NCBI RefSeq assembly: GCF_036057275.1
Contig: NZ_CP107945.1
Span: 7,192,001 to 7,256,000, forward strand
Length of the DNA: 64,000 nucleotides
Reading direction: 5' to 3'
From: Streptomyces sp. NBC_00390
Lineage (GTDB): Bacteria > Actinomycetota > Actinomycetes > Streptomycetales > Streptomycetaceae
Positions 41,221-49,700 of the stretch are shown here, one piece after another (position 1 is the stretch's first letter; each line of letters begins with the position of its first letter). The notes beneath the pieces are model-generated. The model had not been told where the DNA came from, ran no database searches, and saw nothing but the letters and a program-made list of their open reading frames with translations. A program made the position numbers and the translations under genes.

Positions 41221-42627
41221 ATGACTGCCACATCCTCCGCCCGCAGCCACTTCACGGTGGCTGAGCGGGCAGCTCAGGGCAGAGCGGCACGCTCCGTGCT
41301 GCGACGATCGCAGCACGCCCGGTTCGTCCCTTCCGGTGAGCGGCCGGATCCCGTCGACATCCTCGAAGGACAGTCCGCCACGCGGGTGGCGGAACTGGTG
41401 CCCTTCCGCTACGGCCGGATGCTGGAGTCGCCGTTCCGGTTCTACCGGGGCGCCGCCGCGATCATGGCGGCCGACCTCGGTCCGGCGCCTCACACCAGCA
41501 TCACGGCGCAGCTCTGCGGCGACGCCCACCTGCTCAATTTCCGGATGCTCGCATCTCCCGAGCGGCGCCTGGTCTTCGACATCAACGACTTCGACGAGAC
41601 ACATCCCGGCCCGTTCGAATGGGATGTGAAGCGACTCTGCGCAAGCCTTGTCATCGCCGGCCGCGCGAATGACTTCGACGAAGTGCAGCGCTCCGCCGCG
41701 GTCAAGGAGGCGGTCGAGCACTACCAGGAGCGGATGCACCGCTTCGCCGGCAGTCACACGCTCGACGTCTGGTACGCCGAGGACGACACCGACGAGCTCC
41801 AAGCGCTGCTGCCGACCGAGGTGATGCGTCATCGGGCCTCACGGGCCATGGCCAAAGCCCGTACCCGGGACAACATCCAGGCCTTCGACAAACTCACGCA
41901 CGTGGTGGACGGCGTGCGCCGGTTCGCCCCCGACCCACCGTTGATCACGCCTGTCCGGGACCTGCTCCCCGGAGTGGAGAACGACGATCTCGAGGTATGG
42001 CTGCGCAGCCTTCTCGGAGGCTACCGGCTCACGCTGTCCTCGGAACGCCGTCACCTTCTGGATCGCTTCCGCATCGTCGACATGGCGCGCAAAGTGGTCG
42101 GGGTGGGAAGCGTGGGCACCCGGTGCTGGATCATCCTGCTGGTGGGCAGGGACGACGACGATCCGCTGATCCTCCAGGCCAAGGAGGCGGGGGAGTCTGT
42201 GCTCGCCGCGTACACCGAGCGAAGTGGATACGACAACGAAGGGGAGCGTGTCGTCGCCGGGCAGCGGCTGATGCAGACTGCGGGCGACATCTTCCTCGGC
42301 TGGGAGCGCGCCGTAGGAGTGGACGGCCGCCGACGCGACTTCTACATCAGACAGCTGCACGACTGGAAGGGCATCGTCCAGCCCGACACCATGACCGCGG
42401 AGATGCTACGGGTGTTCGGCGGCGTGTGCGGCGCCTCGCTCGCCCGCGCCCACGCCCGCTCCGGGGATCCGATCGCCATCGCCGCCTATCTCGGCACCAG
42501 TGACTCGTTCGCCCGCGCCCTGGCCCAGTTCGCCGAGGCGTACGCGGACCAGAACGAACACGACTACGACGCCTTCCGGCAGGCCGTGGAGTCCGGCCGG
42601 CTCACCGCGGCGACGGTCGCTGCCTGA
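41221..42627 (+). CDS. DUF2252-family protein
   Basis: A 468-residue soluble protein of the DUF2252 family, with kinase-like text: ELVPFRYGRMLESPFRFYRGAA, LCGDAHLLNFRML, FDINDFDETHPGPFEWDVKRL, and KVVGVGSVGTRCWIILL, ending in AYADQNEHDYDAFRQAV. The GDAHLxN and NDFDE motifs look like the catalytic loop and metal-binding loop of aminoglycoside-phosphotransferase-type kinases, but no substrate is established. ATG 41221 has GGGGAGG eight bases upstream. It meets the diacylglycerol-kinase-like gene tail to tail with a 33-base gap. Confidence 0.93.
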   Translation: MTATSSARSHFTVAERAAQGRAARSVLRRSQHARFVPSGERPDPVDILEGQSATRVAELVPFRYGRMLESPFRFYRGAAAIMAADLGPAPHTSITAQLCGDAHLLNFRMLASPERRLVFDINDFDETHPGPFEWDVKRLCASLVIAGRANDFDEVQRSAAVKEAVEHYQERMHRFAGSHTLDVWYAEDDTDELQALLPTEVMRHRASRAMAKARTRDNIQAFDKLTHVVDGVRRFAPDPPLITPVRDLLPGVENDDLEVWLRSLLGGYRLTLSSERRHLLDRFRIVDMARKVVGVGSVGTRCWIILLVGRDDDDPLILQAKEAGESVLAAYTERSGYDNEGERVVAGQRLMQTAGDIFLGWERAVGVDGRRRDFYIRQLHDWKGIVQPDTMTAEMLRVFGGVCGASLARAHARSGDPIAIAAYLGTSDSFARALAQFAEAYADQNEHDYDAFRQAVESGRLTAATVAA

Positions 42628-42660
42628 CGGCCCCGGCCCGCGGCGGACGAGCAAGGTCCG

Positions 42661-43989
42661 CTATGGGTGCCCGGGTCCGCGCGTGAACGCCAGTTCACGC
42701 AGCCGCCGCCAGTCCAGGCGCGGCCGCAACCGGGGCACACCGGGGCGGTGCCGGGGGACACGTACCCGCAGGGCCCGGGGTCTGATCACGCAGTGAACCG
42801 GGGCCGGGAAGGTGAGTGCCTCCCCGTCGACTCCGGCCTGGACCTCAGCGGCGTCCGCATCGACGACGACTTCACCGGCGGTCAGAACAGTCAGGCCGGG
42901 AGAGCGTTCGCCGGCGAGCAGCGCGGCCGCCTGCACCGCACTGTCGACCTTGACACTCAGCACGCCGAGCACCCCGGCGTCCAGCCGTTCCCGCCGCCCC
43001 AGCCCGGCCGGGTCTCCCACCTGGTACGTATTGTTGCTCACCATCACCGCCTGCGGGGAGTCGACCACCACGTCGCCGCAGCGCAGGGTCAGGCGGGGCC
43101 CGACCTGGCGGGTCAGCACGTCCGGCAGCAGACGCAGGATGGTCTGGATCTTGTCGTCGCGGTACGCCGGGCTCTGCACCACGGTGGCGTAGGCGCCGAA
43201 CGACACGTTGTTGACGAAGTCCCGCTCGCCGATGCGACCGAGGTCGACGCGGAGTTCCACCCCGTCGGACAGCGCCTCCAGACTCGTCGCCGGGTCGTTG
43301 CGGTCGAGGCCGAGATCGAGGGCGAAGTGATTCCGGGTTCCCGCCGGGATCACCAGGAACGGCACGTCGTGCTCCGCCGCGACACCGGCGACGAGAGCCT
43401 GCGTGCCGTCACCGCCGGCCACACCCAGAAGATCCGCGCCGTCGGCGAGGGCACGGCGCGCGAGCGCGGCGACATCCTGGGGAGCCGCGGGATCGAGCAG
43501 CACGATCTCCGCGCCGAGAGCCTTCGCCTTCTCCTCCAGGGCGAAACGCCCCACCTTTCCGCCGCCGGAACGCGGATTCATGATGAAGAACGGCCGCCGA
43601 GGCCGGGGAGTGACGTACTCGCTCGGCGCCGTGTGCCCGCCTTCCGCGCCGAGCGCGGCCCAGCCGGCGCCGGCCGCCACCGCCCACAACGCGAGCATGG
43701 CGAATACTGCCCACAGCAGGCCGGCCACGGCGACGACAGCGATCACCGCCGCCTGCGCAGCCGCGGCAAGGAGCACGGAGAGCCCCCTCACCAGGCCTCT
43801 TCGGCTGACGGCCCACCAAGCCGCGGCCACGGTGACGACCAGGCCGGCAAGCCCGACGAGGACCAGTCCGATGCTCTGGACCCCGGCGGCGGCCGGCAGC
43901 ACGAGCAGCCCCGCGGCGAGCGCGGTGATCGCCAGACGGGCTGCCCAGCGCCGCGCAGGGTCGCTGTGCATGCCGAAGCCACTGCCCAT
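42661..43989 (-). CDS. Diacylglycerol/lipid kinase-like protein with N-terminal membrane domain
   Basis: A 442-residue protein. The first 115 residues hold about four hydrophobic helices. The rest is a DAGK/NAD-kinase-type catalytic domain with FFIMNPRSGGGKVGRF (phosphate loop), GVAGGDGTQALVAG (GGDGT), PAGTRNHFALDLGL and NNTYQVG. It should phosphorylate a lipid such as diacylglycerol or undecaprenol at the inner membrane face, substrate unproven. The membrane part is an extra domain compared with soluble DgkB. ATG 43989 has GGGAGGAAG upstream. Confidence 0.9.
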   Translation of the reverse strand: MGSGFGMHSDPARRWAARLAITALAAGLLVLPAAAGVQSIGLVLVGLAGLVVTVAAAWWAVSRRGLVRGLSVLLAAAAQAAVIAVVAVAGLLWAVFAMLALWAVAAGAGWAALGAEGGHTAPSEYVTPRPRRPFFIMNPRSGGGKVGRFALEEKAKALGAEIVLLDPAAPQDVAALARRALADGADLLGVAGGDGTQALVAGVAAEHDVPFLVIPAGTRNHFALDLGLDRNDPATSLEALSDGVELRVDLGRIGERDFVNNVSFGAYATVVQSPAYRDDKIQTILRLLPDVLTRQVGPRLTLRCGDVVVDSPQAVMVSNNTYQVGDPAGLGRRERLDAGVLGVLSVKVDSAVQAAALLAGERSPGLTVLTAGEVVVDADAAEVQAGVDGEALTFPAPVHCVIRPRALRVRVPRHRPGVPRLRPRLDWRRLRELAFTRGPGHP

Positions 43990-44235
43990 GCTTCCTCCCG
44001 ACCTCCACCACCGACGTGGCCGCTACGGCCACTTCGCCCGGCGCCACACAGCCATTGCACTACCAGGCGGCGGATCACGCCTCACGGTTGCGGTCCTCGA
44101 ACGGCCGTATACGAGTCCGGGCAGCGCAGCCGTGTCCGACTCCGGGCAGCGCATCGCATCGGTGCCTCAGCTCTGTTCCGGCTCTGACTGCCGTGGTCCA
44201 CTGAGCTCGGGACCCGGACCGATGGGTGCACAAGG

Positions 44236-45228
44236 ATGGATGCGAAGCGCAGGTCGAGGCCGGCCGGCCGGATTGTCACCGCTGCGGCGGCCGCCGTGCT
44301 TTTCGGCTGCTCCGGCTCCGGGAGCGAGCCGAGCCCCCGACCCACCCCCGCGCCGCCGGTCTCCGCTGCCGGGCAGCAGGGGCTGTCGTACTTCACCGGA
44401 CTCCCCGCCCGCTCCGCGCCGGTGCTCGCCGTCAAGATCGACAACGTGCTGCCCGCACGGCCGCACACCGGACTCGCCGAGGCGGACATCGTCTATGTCG
44501 AGCAGGTCGAGGCCGGTCAGAGCCGCCTCCTCGCGATCTACTCCTCACGGCTGCCGGAGAAGGTCGGGCCGGTGCGCAGCGCCCGCGAATCGGACATCGA
44601 ACTGCTGGGGCAGTTCGGCCGTGCGGCACTTGCGTACTCCGGCTCGCATTCCGCGCTGAGCCCGCTGATCCATGCCGCTCCGCTCGTCGCCCTCGCGCAG
44701 GGTGACGCTCCGCAGGCCTACGTCCGCGATCGGACCCGCCTGGCACCGCACAACCTCTATCTGGATCCGGAACGCGCCCTTGCTGCGGCGCCGCAGGCCA
44801 CGACGGCAGGCGACATCGGCTTCCGGTTCGGCGCAGCACCTGCGGGCGGCACGCCCGTGAGCGAGCACACCGTGCGCTTCCCGGCGGCGCGGTTCACCTT
44901 CACCTGGTCGGGTACCGAGCGGCGGTGGCTGGTGGGTATGGACGGGGTCGCCGCACGGACGACGGACGGCGGACGGCTGGGCGCTTCTACGGTGGTCGTC
45001 CAGTACGTCGACATCCATCCCTCCCGGTTCAGTGACCGAGGGGGCAGCGTCTCGCCGTACACGGAGAGCGTGGGAGCAGGAAGCGCGCTCGTACTGCGCG
45101 ACGGCCGGAGTCACGACGCCCGCTGGAGCAGGCCCACCGCCGCGAGCGGCACCTCCTTCACCACGACCACCGGACAGCCGCTCGCCTTTGCCCCGGGGCA
45201 GGTCTGGGTGGTCCTCGCAGCCCGATGA
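44236..45228 (+). CDS. DUF3048-domain lipoprotein
   Basis: A 330-residue exported protein. A lipobox (AAAAAVLFGC, Cys near residue 25) follows a basic N-terminus, so it should be lipid-anchored outside the membrane, with a Ser/Pro-rich linker after it. The globular part is DUF3048: VLAVKIDNVLPARPHTGLAEADIVYVEQVEAGQSRLLAIYSS and KVGPVRSARESDIELL, which are the family's hallmark, and a C-terminal strand region VVVQYVDIHPS. The function is unknown (YerB-like). No clear ribosome site precedes the ATG. Confidence 0.9.
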   Translation: MDAKRRSRPAGRIVTAAAAAVLFGCSGSGSEPSPRPTPAPPVSAAGQQGLSYFTGLPARSAPVLAVKIDNVLPARPHTGLAEADIVYVEQVEAGQSRLLAIYSSRLPEKVGPVRSARESDIELLGQFGRAALAYSGSHSALSPLIHAAPLVALAQGDAPQAYVRDRTRLAPHNLYLDPERALAAAPQATTAGDIGFRFGAAPAGGTPVSEHTVRFPAARFTFTWSGTERRWLVGMDGVAARTTDGGRLGASTVVVQYVDIHPSRFSDRGGSVSPYTESVGAGSALVLRDGRSHDARWSRPTAASGTSFTTTTGQPLAFAPGQVWVVLAAR

Positions 45229-45305
45229 CCTCGCCCGCACCGAGGGCGAGGTCGGGGCGCCGGATTCCGCAAGCGGCAGGCCCCGGCATGAAGCGCCTGC
45301 CTCGC

Positions 45306-45323
45306 CGCCTCGCGAGCGAGGCG
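45306..45323 (+). terminator. Short hairpin after the lipoprotein gene
   Basis: CGCCTCGC-GA-GCGAGGCG is perfect and lies 78 bases after the stop, before a converging small gene. Confidence 0.45.
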
Positions 45324-45332
45324 CGACTGCGT

Positions 45333-45545
45333 TCAGTGGGCGTTCGGTGCCTCGCGGATGTCGCCAGCCTCGTCCCCGGGCTCGCCCCGCAGGGTGGCCT
45401 CGCTCTTGATCCTCAGCTGCTCCGCCCGGTAGCGGAGCCGCTCCGCCTCATCGGGGTCGGTCGAGCGGCTCGCGCGCTGCAGCAGCTGTTCCGCCTTGTC
45501 CCGATCGTGCTCGGCGTGCAGACGACCGCTCTCCTGCTCGGACAT
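45333..45545 (-). CDS. Small charged helical protein (DUF6381-like)
   Basis: A 70-residue, highly charged protein (MSEQESGRLHAEHDRDKAEQLLQRASRSTDPDEAERLRYRAEQLRIKSE ...) that should form an amphipathic helical hairpin. It resembles small Streptomyces proteins annotated DUF6381, but I am not certain. AGGAGG precedes the ATG by 7 bases. Upstream, 45546-45908 holds no gene I can support. Confidence 0.7.
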   Translation of the reverse strand: MSEQESGRLHAEHDRDKAEQLLQRASRSTDPDEAERLRYRAEQLRIKSEATLRGEPGDEAGDIREAPNAH

Positions 45546-45908
45546 GGCGCCCTCCTGCGGATACGGACATGACCGTCTTTACCATCCCGAAATGTCGTCT
45601 CGGTATCTGGCCGATTTCCCGTGACGCACCAGGTCAAACCGTATGCGGTCGAACCACGTGCGGATGATGTCGTCACCGGCGCCCGAGACGACATCGGCCC
45701 CGGTGACCCAGGAGGCGCCGGAGGGACCGACGGGCCTCGGACCGGGCAGCGGGCCCCGGGCATGTGCACAGCCGTACGGGCCGTTCGGTGCACCCGAACG
45801 CGTCAGCCGGCGGCGTGGCGCCTTGCTCTGCGAAGCGCCAGGAGGTGCTCTGGGCTTCGTCGTATGCCCTTGTCCGACATGAGTCGGCTCCCACCCCAGG
45901 AGCACCGG

Positions 45909-46316
45909 ATGCACCGCACCGCCGCTCTCGCCGCAGCTGTCCTCGTTGCCGCCATCGCGGCCGTCCCCGCCGCGGCGACCCCTGCACCGGACCCCACCGA
46001 GCTGCCGACGGCTCCCCGCGGCCTGTTCCTGACCGTGTCGGGCGACGAGAACACCTGGATCCGTGGCGTGCTGCTGCGCTGCAGCCCGCTGCCTGGTGGG
46101 GCGCATCCCGAGCCGGTTGCCGCCTGCGCGGAACTGGCCGTGGCCCGTGGCGACCTGGACACGCTGCCGGGCGATCCGCACCCGTGCACCAAGGAGTACG
46201 ACCCCGTCACCGTCAGCGCCACCGGCTCGTGGCGCGGCCGCCCGACCGCCTGGCACAAGACCTACTCCAACACCTGCGAACTCTCCGTCGCCACGGGCGC
46301 CGTCTTCCGGTTCTGA
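45909..46316 (+). CDS. Subtilisin-inhibitor-like (SSI family) secreted protease inhibitor
   Basis: A 135-residue secreted protein. The signal peptide (HRTAALAAAVLVAAIAAVPAAA) is followed by an SSI domain: LFLTVSGDENT, VLLRCSPLPGGAHPEPVAACAELAVARGDL, PCTKEYDPVTVSATGSWRGRPTAWHKTYSNTCEL and a final VFRF. The four Cys (58, 73, 93, 123) match the two SSI disulfides. By alignment with SSI (CPMVYDP), the reactive-site P1 residue is Lys95, predicting inhibition of trypsin-like proteases rather than mainly subtilisin. ATG 45909 has CAGGAG nine bases upstream; earlier in-frame ATGs lack one. Confidence 0.9.
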   Translation: MHRTAALAAAVLVAAIAAVPAAATPAPDPTELPTAPRGLFLTVSGDENTWIRGVLLRCSPLPGGAHPEPVAACAELAVARGDLDTLPGDPHPCTKEYDPVTVSATGSWRGRPTAWHKTYSNTCELSVATGAVFRF

Positions 46317-46367
46317 GCGTCCGCCGCCCTGCGGGCGGGGATCAGGTGTCGCGCGGCGGGTGACGGA

Positions 46368-46526
46368 TCAGGTGTTGCGCGAGGCGATCACCCCGATCGT
46401 CACCAGGCCGAGCACCACCCAGCCGAACCAGAGCCAGCCATTGCTGCCGAGCGCTGCCGTGTAGGCCGTCACGACCACCAGGGCCCCGACGGTCAGCATT
46501 CCCATCGCCTTCGTGGATCCGGACAT
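46368..46526 (-). CDS. Small membrane protein (52 residues)
   Basis: A 52-residue protein of two hydrophobic helices (MGMLTVGALVVVTAYTAAL and LWFGWVVLGLVTIGVIA) joined by GSNGW. AGGAGG lies 7 bases before the ATG. The frame is open 30 codons upstream but that extension is Arg-rich and not membrane-like. Function unknown. Confidence 0.7.
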   Translation of the reverse strand: MSGSTKAMGMLTVGALVVVTAYTAALGSNGWLWFGWVVLGLVTIGVIASRNT

Positions 46527-46691
46527 GCATGCCCTCCTAGGACGGCCGCCGACGGCCGAGGCCGTTGAGGACAATCGTCGCCCGGAAGGAGGGCGCCGCG
46601 CTACTGCCCGGGTCATGGGACCTGTGACGTCCGTGGTCAGGTGCCGAATGTCCAGGACTGCTGTGCGTGAAAGGCTCCTGGCTGTCCGCCG

Positions 46692-47276
46692 TCATACGCG
46701 GGGCTTCGCGCGAACGTGCATGCGTTCCCCCTGCCTCCCGAAGAGGCTGAGGACCTCGACGGGCCGCCCGTCCGCGCTGCTGAACCAGTGGGGCAGCCGG
46801 GTGTCGAACTCGGCGGCCTCACCGGGGCCGAGCACCAGGTCGTGCTCGGCGAGGACGAGCCGCAGCCGGCCGTCCAGCACGTACAGCCACTCGTAGCCCT
46901 CGTGCGTACGGAGTTCCGGCTCGGTACCCCGGTCGGGGATGATCATTTTGTACGCCTGAAGAGGGCCCGGACTCCGGGTCAGGGGGACGAAAGTGCCGCC
47001 GCTCGGCAGGGTGCGGGGTGTCAGCCGTACCCGGGGGTCTCCCACCTCGGGGGCGCCGACCAGGTCGTCCAGGGGCACGCGGTAGGCACCCGCGAGCGGC
47101 AGCAGCAGTTCCAGACTGGGGCGGCGCTGGCCGGACTCCAGCCGGGAGAGGGTGCTCTTGGAGATACCGGTCGCCTCGGAGAGCGCGGCCAGGGTGAGGC
47201 CGTGCTTGGCGCGCAGCCGTCTGAGCCGGGGGGCGACCTCGTCGAGGACCGTTCGGTAGGGCGGCGATGTGTCCAT
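46692..47276 (-). CDS. XRE-family regulator with C-terminal cupin
   Basis: A 194-residue regulator. The HTH_3 domain (about 15-70: RLRRLRAKHGLTLAALSEATGISKSTLSRLESGQRRPSLELLLPLAGAYRV) is followed by a cupin (about 110-185: HEGYEWLYVLDGRLRLVLAEHDLVLGPGEAAEFDTRLPHWF), which would sense a small ligand or metal. ATG 47276 is chosen because the HTH follows normally. It is divergent from a methyltransferase, and a clean inverted repeat lies between them. Confidence 0.93.
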   Translation of the reverse strand: MDTSPPYRTVLDEVAPRLRRLRAKHGLTLAALSEATGISKSTLSRLESGQRRPSLELLLPLAGAYRVPLDDLVGAPEVGDPRVRLTPRTLPSGGTFVPLTRSPGPLQAYKMIIPDRGTEPELRTHEGYEWLYVLDGRLRLVLAEHDLVLGPGEAAEFDTRLPHWFSSADGRPVEVLSLFGRQGERMHVRAKPRV

Positions 47277-47299
47277 GCGGGCATTCCACTCCGCTGTCC

Positions 47300-47329
47300 C
47301 GGGATCGGCAACAAGAGTTGCCGATCCCG
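47300..47329. promoter_or_regulatory. Operator-like inverted repeat between XRE-cupin and methyltransferase genes
   Basis: CGGGATCGGCAAC (47300-47312), AAGA, GTTGCCGATCCCG (47317-47329): 13-base arms with no mismatch in a 78-base divergent gap. The core GGCAAC-n4-GTTGCC is the likely recognition part. The XRE-cupin protein is the obvious binder. Confidence 0.65.
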
Positions 47330-47354
47330 TCCTGCGGGGTGCACGCTCCGCGGC

Positions 47355-48293
47355 ATGAGCGCACACAGCGATTCCGGTCACGGACAGGGTCACGGGCATG
47401 GACATGGGCACAACCACACCGACATCGACTGGGAGGTCATGGCCGCCCAGCTGGAGAACAGCGGCGAACTGCAGCTCCCGCTCCTCCGCCGGACCGCGGT
47501 CCGCCTGAGGGAACTGCTCGGCCCCGAGAGGGAGGTCAGGCGCATCCTCGACATCGGCAGCGGGCCGGGCGTGATGACCTGCGTGTTCGCCGAGGTCTTC
47601 GCGGACGCCGAGGCGGTCGCCGTGGACGGTACGCCCGGGCTGTTGGACCGCGCCCTGACTCGCGCCGAGCGGTTCGGCCTCGGCGGCAGGGTGGCCGTCC
47701 GGCACGCGGAGCTGTCCGAGGCTCTGGACGGCGGTGACGGGCGCGGGGAAGGTGGCCTCGGCACGGCGGATCTGGTCTGGAGCAGCAGGGCGGTGCACCA
47801 CCTCGGAGATCAGCAGGGGGTGCTGAACGGGCTCGCCGGTGTGCTGAGGCCCGGCGGGCTGCTCGCCGTGGCGGAGGGCGGCCTGCCGATGCGCTTCCTC
47901 CCACGCGACATCGGCATCGGCAGGCCGGGCCTCCAGGCACGGCTCGACGCCGCCCAGGAGCACTGGTTCGAGACCATGCGGGCCGAACTGCCCGGCAGTA
48001 CCTCTGTGGTCGAGGACTGGCCCGCGATGCTCGGCCGCGCCGGGCTCGCCGCCGTCGGGAGGTTCACTTCCCTCCTCGACCTGTCGGCACCGCTGGGCGA
48101 GACAGGCCGTGCTTACCTGCATTCCCATCTGACCCTGCTGCGGGAGGCGATGAGCGAGTCCCTCGACGTGGAGGACCGCAAGACCCTCGACGTGCTGCTC
48201 GATCCCGGGGCACCGGAGGGCATCCTGCGGCGGCCCGACGCCTTCCTGCTCTCCGCCACCACGGTCTTCACGGGCGTGCGCCCGGCTGCGTGA
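47355..48293 (+). CDS. SAM-dependent methyltransferase with His-rich N-terminus
   Basis: A 312-residue class I methyltransferase. Residues 2-22 are a His/Gly run (GHGQGHGHGHGHNH) that could bind Ni, Zn or Cu. The Rossmann domain has RILDIGSGPGVMTCVFAE (motif I, about 66-83), AVAVDGT, ADLVWSSRAVHHL and VLRPGGLLAVAEGG. The rest is helical. The substrate is unknown. It is divergent from the XRE-cupin regulator, which probably represses it through the intervening inverted repeat. Confidence 0.9.
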   Translation: MSAHSDSGHGQGHGHGHGHNHTDIDWEVMAAQLENSGELQLPLLRRTAVRLRELLGPEREVRRILDIGSGPGVMTCVFAEVFADAEAVAVDGTPGLLDRALTRAERFGLGGRVAVRHAELSEALDGGDGRGEGGLGTADLVWSSRAVHHLGDQQGVLNGLAGVLRPGGLLAVAEGGLPMRFLPRDIGIGRPGLQARLDAAQEHWFETMRAELPGSTSVVEDWPAMLGRAGLAAVGRFTSLLDLSAPLGETGRAYLHSHLTLLREAMSESLDVEDRKTLDVLLDPGAPEGILRRPDAFLLSATTVFTGVRPAA

Positions 48294-48360
48294 CCGTGCC
48301 GGACACGGAGTCCCGTGGTGCCCGGGCCGGAACCGGCCCGGGCACCACCGGGCCGGGTCG

Positions 48361-48598
48361 ATGACGCCCTTCTCGGGCTCGTCCTGTCGGCCGGTCCGCC
48401 TGTCACCGCGCCGACGTGCCGGCCGGTCGTATTGCCGACCGAGTCGGCGCACAACACATGGCCATCGTCGGGCTCATCGCCACAGCGGCCGGTTCCCTCA
48501 TCCTGTCCACGACGTCGGCGACGCCCGGCGTCTTCGCGCTCACCATTGCGGTGGGAAGCCGTGCGCTCTCGCGACACGCTTCGAAGGGACGTACGTAG
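48361..48598 (+). pseudogene. Major facilitator superfamily transporter fragment
   Basis: The stretch GRIADRVGAQHMAIVGLIATAAGSLILSTTSATPGVFALTIAVG (about 48422-48556) reads like the loop and helix after the conserved GRxxDRxG motif of an MFS drug transporter. The preceding LGLVLSAG-type text is in a different frame and the frame closes after 60 residues, so no full transporter is present. The rest of 48294-48645 shows no gene. Treated as a decayed remnant. Confidence 0.5.
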
Positions 48599-48645
48599 GT
48601 GCGGAGCAGAGCGGCCCGCCAAGGCCGCGTGCCCGGGCTACGCCG

Positions 48646-49596
48646 TCACCGCCCCCGCGCCTGCAGCGAGGCGAGATACGCGTTGTACGCCTCGAGCTCC
48701 TTGTCCCCGTCGCGGTCCGCGGCCCGGTCCCGGCGCTTGGCCTGCCGCTGGTCGGAGCGGTACCACTGGAAGACCAGCGCAATCAGCACCAGCACGGACG
48801 GGATCTCGCTGAAGGCCCACGCGATCCCGCCCGCCGCGGTCTGGTCGGCGAGCGCGTCGATACCGAGCGAGGCCGGCGGATTCTCGTACGCCTTGATCAT
48901 CGGCTCGGTCGCCATCATCAGCGCGATGCCGAAGAACGCATGGAACGGCATACCCGCGAAGAGCTCCAGCATCCGCATCACATAGCCGGGCCGGTGCGGA
49001 CCGGGGTCGACGCCCATGATCGGCCAGAAGAACACCAGTCCGACGGCGAGGAAGTGCACCATCATCGCGATGTGCCCCGGCTTGGACCCCATCAGGAAGT
49101 CGAACAGCGGCGTGAAGTACAGGGCGTAGAGGCTGGCGATGAAGAGCGGGATCGTGAAGGCCGGGTGGGTGACGATCCGCATGTAGCGGCTGTGCAGCAG
49201 CATCAGCAGCACCTCGCGCGGCCCCTTGCTGCCCCGCGCCGCGACGGGCAGCGCGCGCAGCGCCAGCGTGATCGGGGCGCCGAGCAGCAGCATGATCGGC
49301 GACACCATGCTGATCACCATGTGCTGCACCATGTGCACGCTGAACATGACCATGCCGTAGTCGTTCAGCTTGGTGCACATCACGAACGCCACGCTCAGCA
49401 CGCCGACGGCGAAGAAGACGGTGCGGCTGACCGGCCAGGCGTCGCCGCGACGCCGCAGCCGCAGGACCCCCCAGCCGTACAGGCCGAGCGCCAGCAGACA
49501 GGCGACCAGGAAGAAGGGGTCCGGTGAGTACGCGAGGCCCCGCCCCAGCGTGAACGGCGGCAGATCCAGCGTCATGCCGTGCCCGCTGTGATCCAT
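48646..49596 (-). CDS. CtaG-type cytochrome c oxidase assembly membrane protein
   Basis: A 316-residue membrane protein with about seven helices, of the caa3_CtaG family. It has the His-containing helix stretches HMVQHMVISMVSPIMLLLGAP and MMVHFLAVGLVFFWPIMG, MRMLELFAGMPFHAFFGIALM and a charged C-terminal tail. CtaG-like proteins assist copper insertion into cytochrome oxidase; the N-terminal MDHSGHGM may bind metal. It lies downstream of pfkA in the same direction, but a terminator separates them. Confidence 0.9.
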   Translation of the reverse strand: MDHSGHGMTLDLPPFTLGRGLAYSPDPFFLVACLLALGLYGWGVLRLRRRGDAWPVSRTVFFAVGVLSVAFVMCTKLNDYGMVMFSVHMVQHMVISMVSPIMLLLGAPITLALRALPVAARGSKGPREVLLMLLHSRYMRIVTHPAFTIPLFIASLYALYFTPLFDFLMGSKPGHIAMMVHFLAVGLVFFWPIMGVDPGPHRPGYVMRMLELFAGMPFHAFFGIALMMATEPMIKAYENPPASLGIDALADQTAAGGIAWAFSEIPSVLVLIALVFQWYRSDQRQAKRRDRAADRDGDKELEAYNAYLASLQARGR

Positions 49597-49648
49597 CTGT
49601 GTACTCCCGAGTCCCGATTCGCGCTTGTTGTCCGGACCAGACTAGAAC

Positions 49649-49678
49649 CGCCCCCGGCCGCCGCTGCGGCCGGGGGCG
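49649..49678 (-). terminator. Hairpin downstream of pfkA
   Basis: Arms of 13 bases (49649-49661 and 49666-49678) with a CGCT loop lie 23 bases past the pfkA stop and before the ctaG start. Confidence 0.6.
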
Positions 49679-49700
49679 CCTCGTCGGTCCTGCTACCGGA

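Noticed and set aside
45643..45882. A 79-residue plus-strand gene before the SSI-type inhibitor
   Set aside because: No ribosome site, low-complexity Pro/Gly text and no family resemblance.
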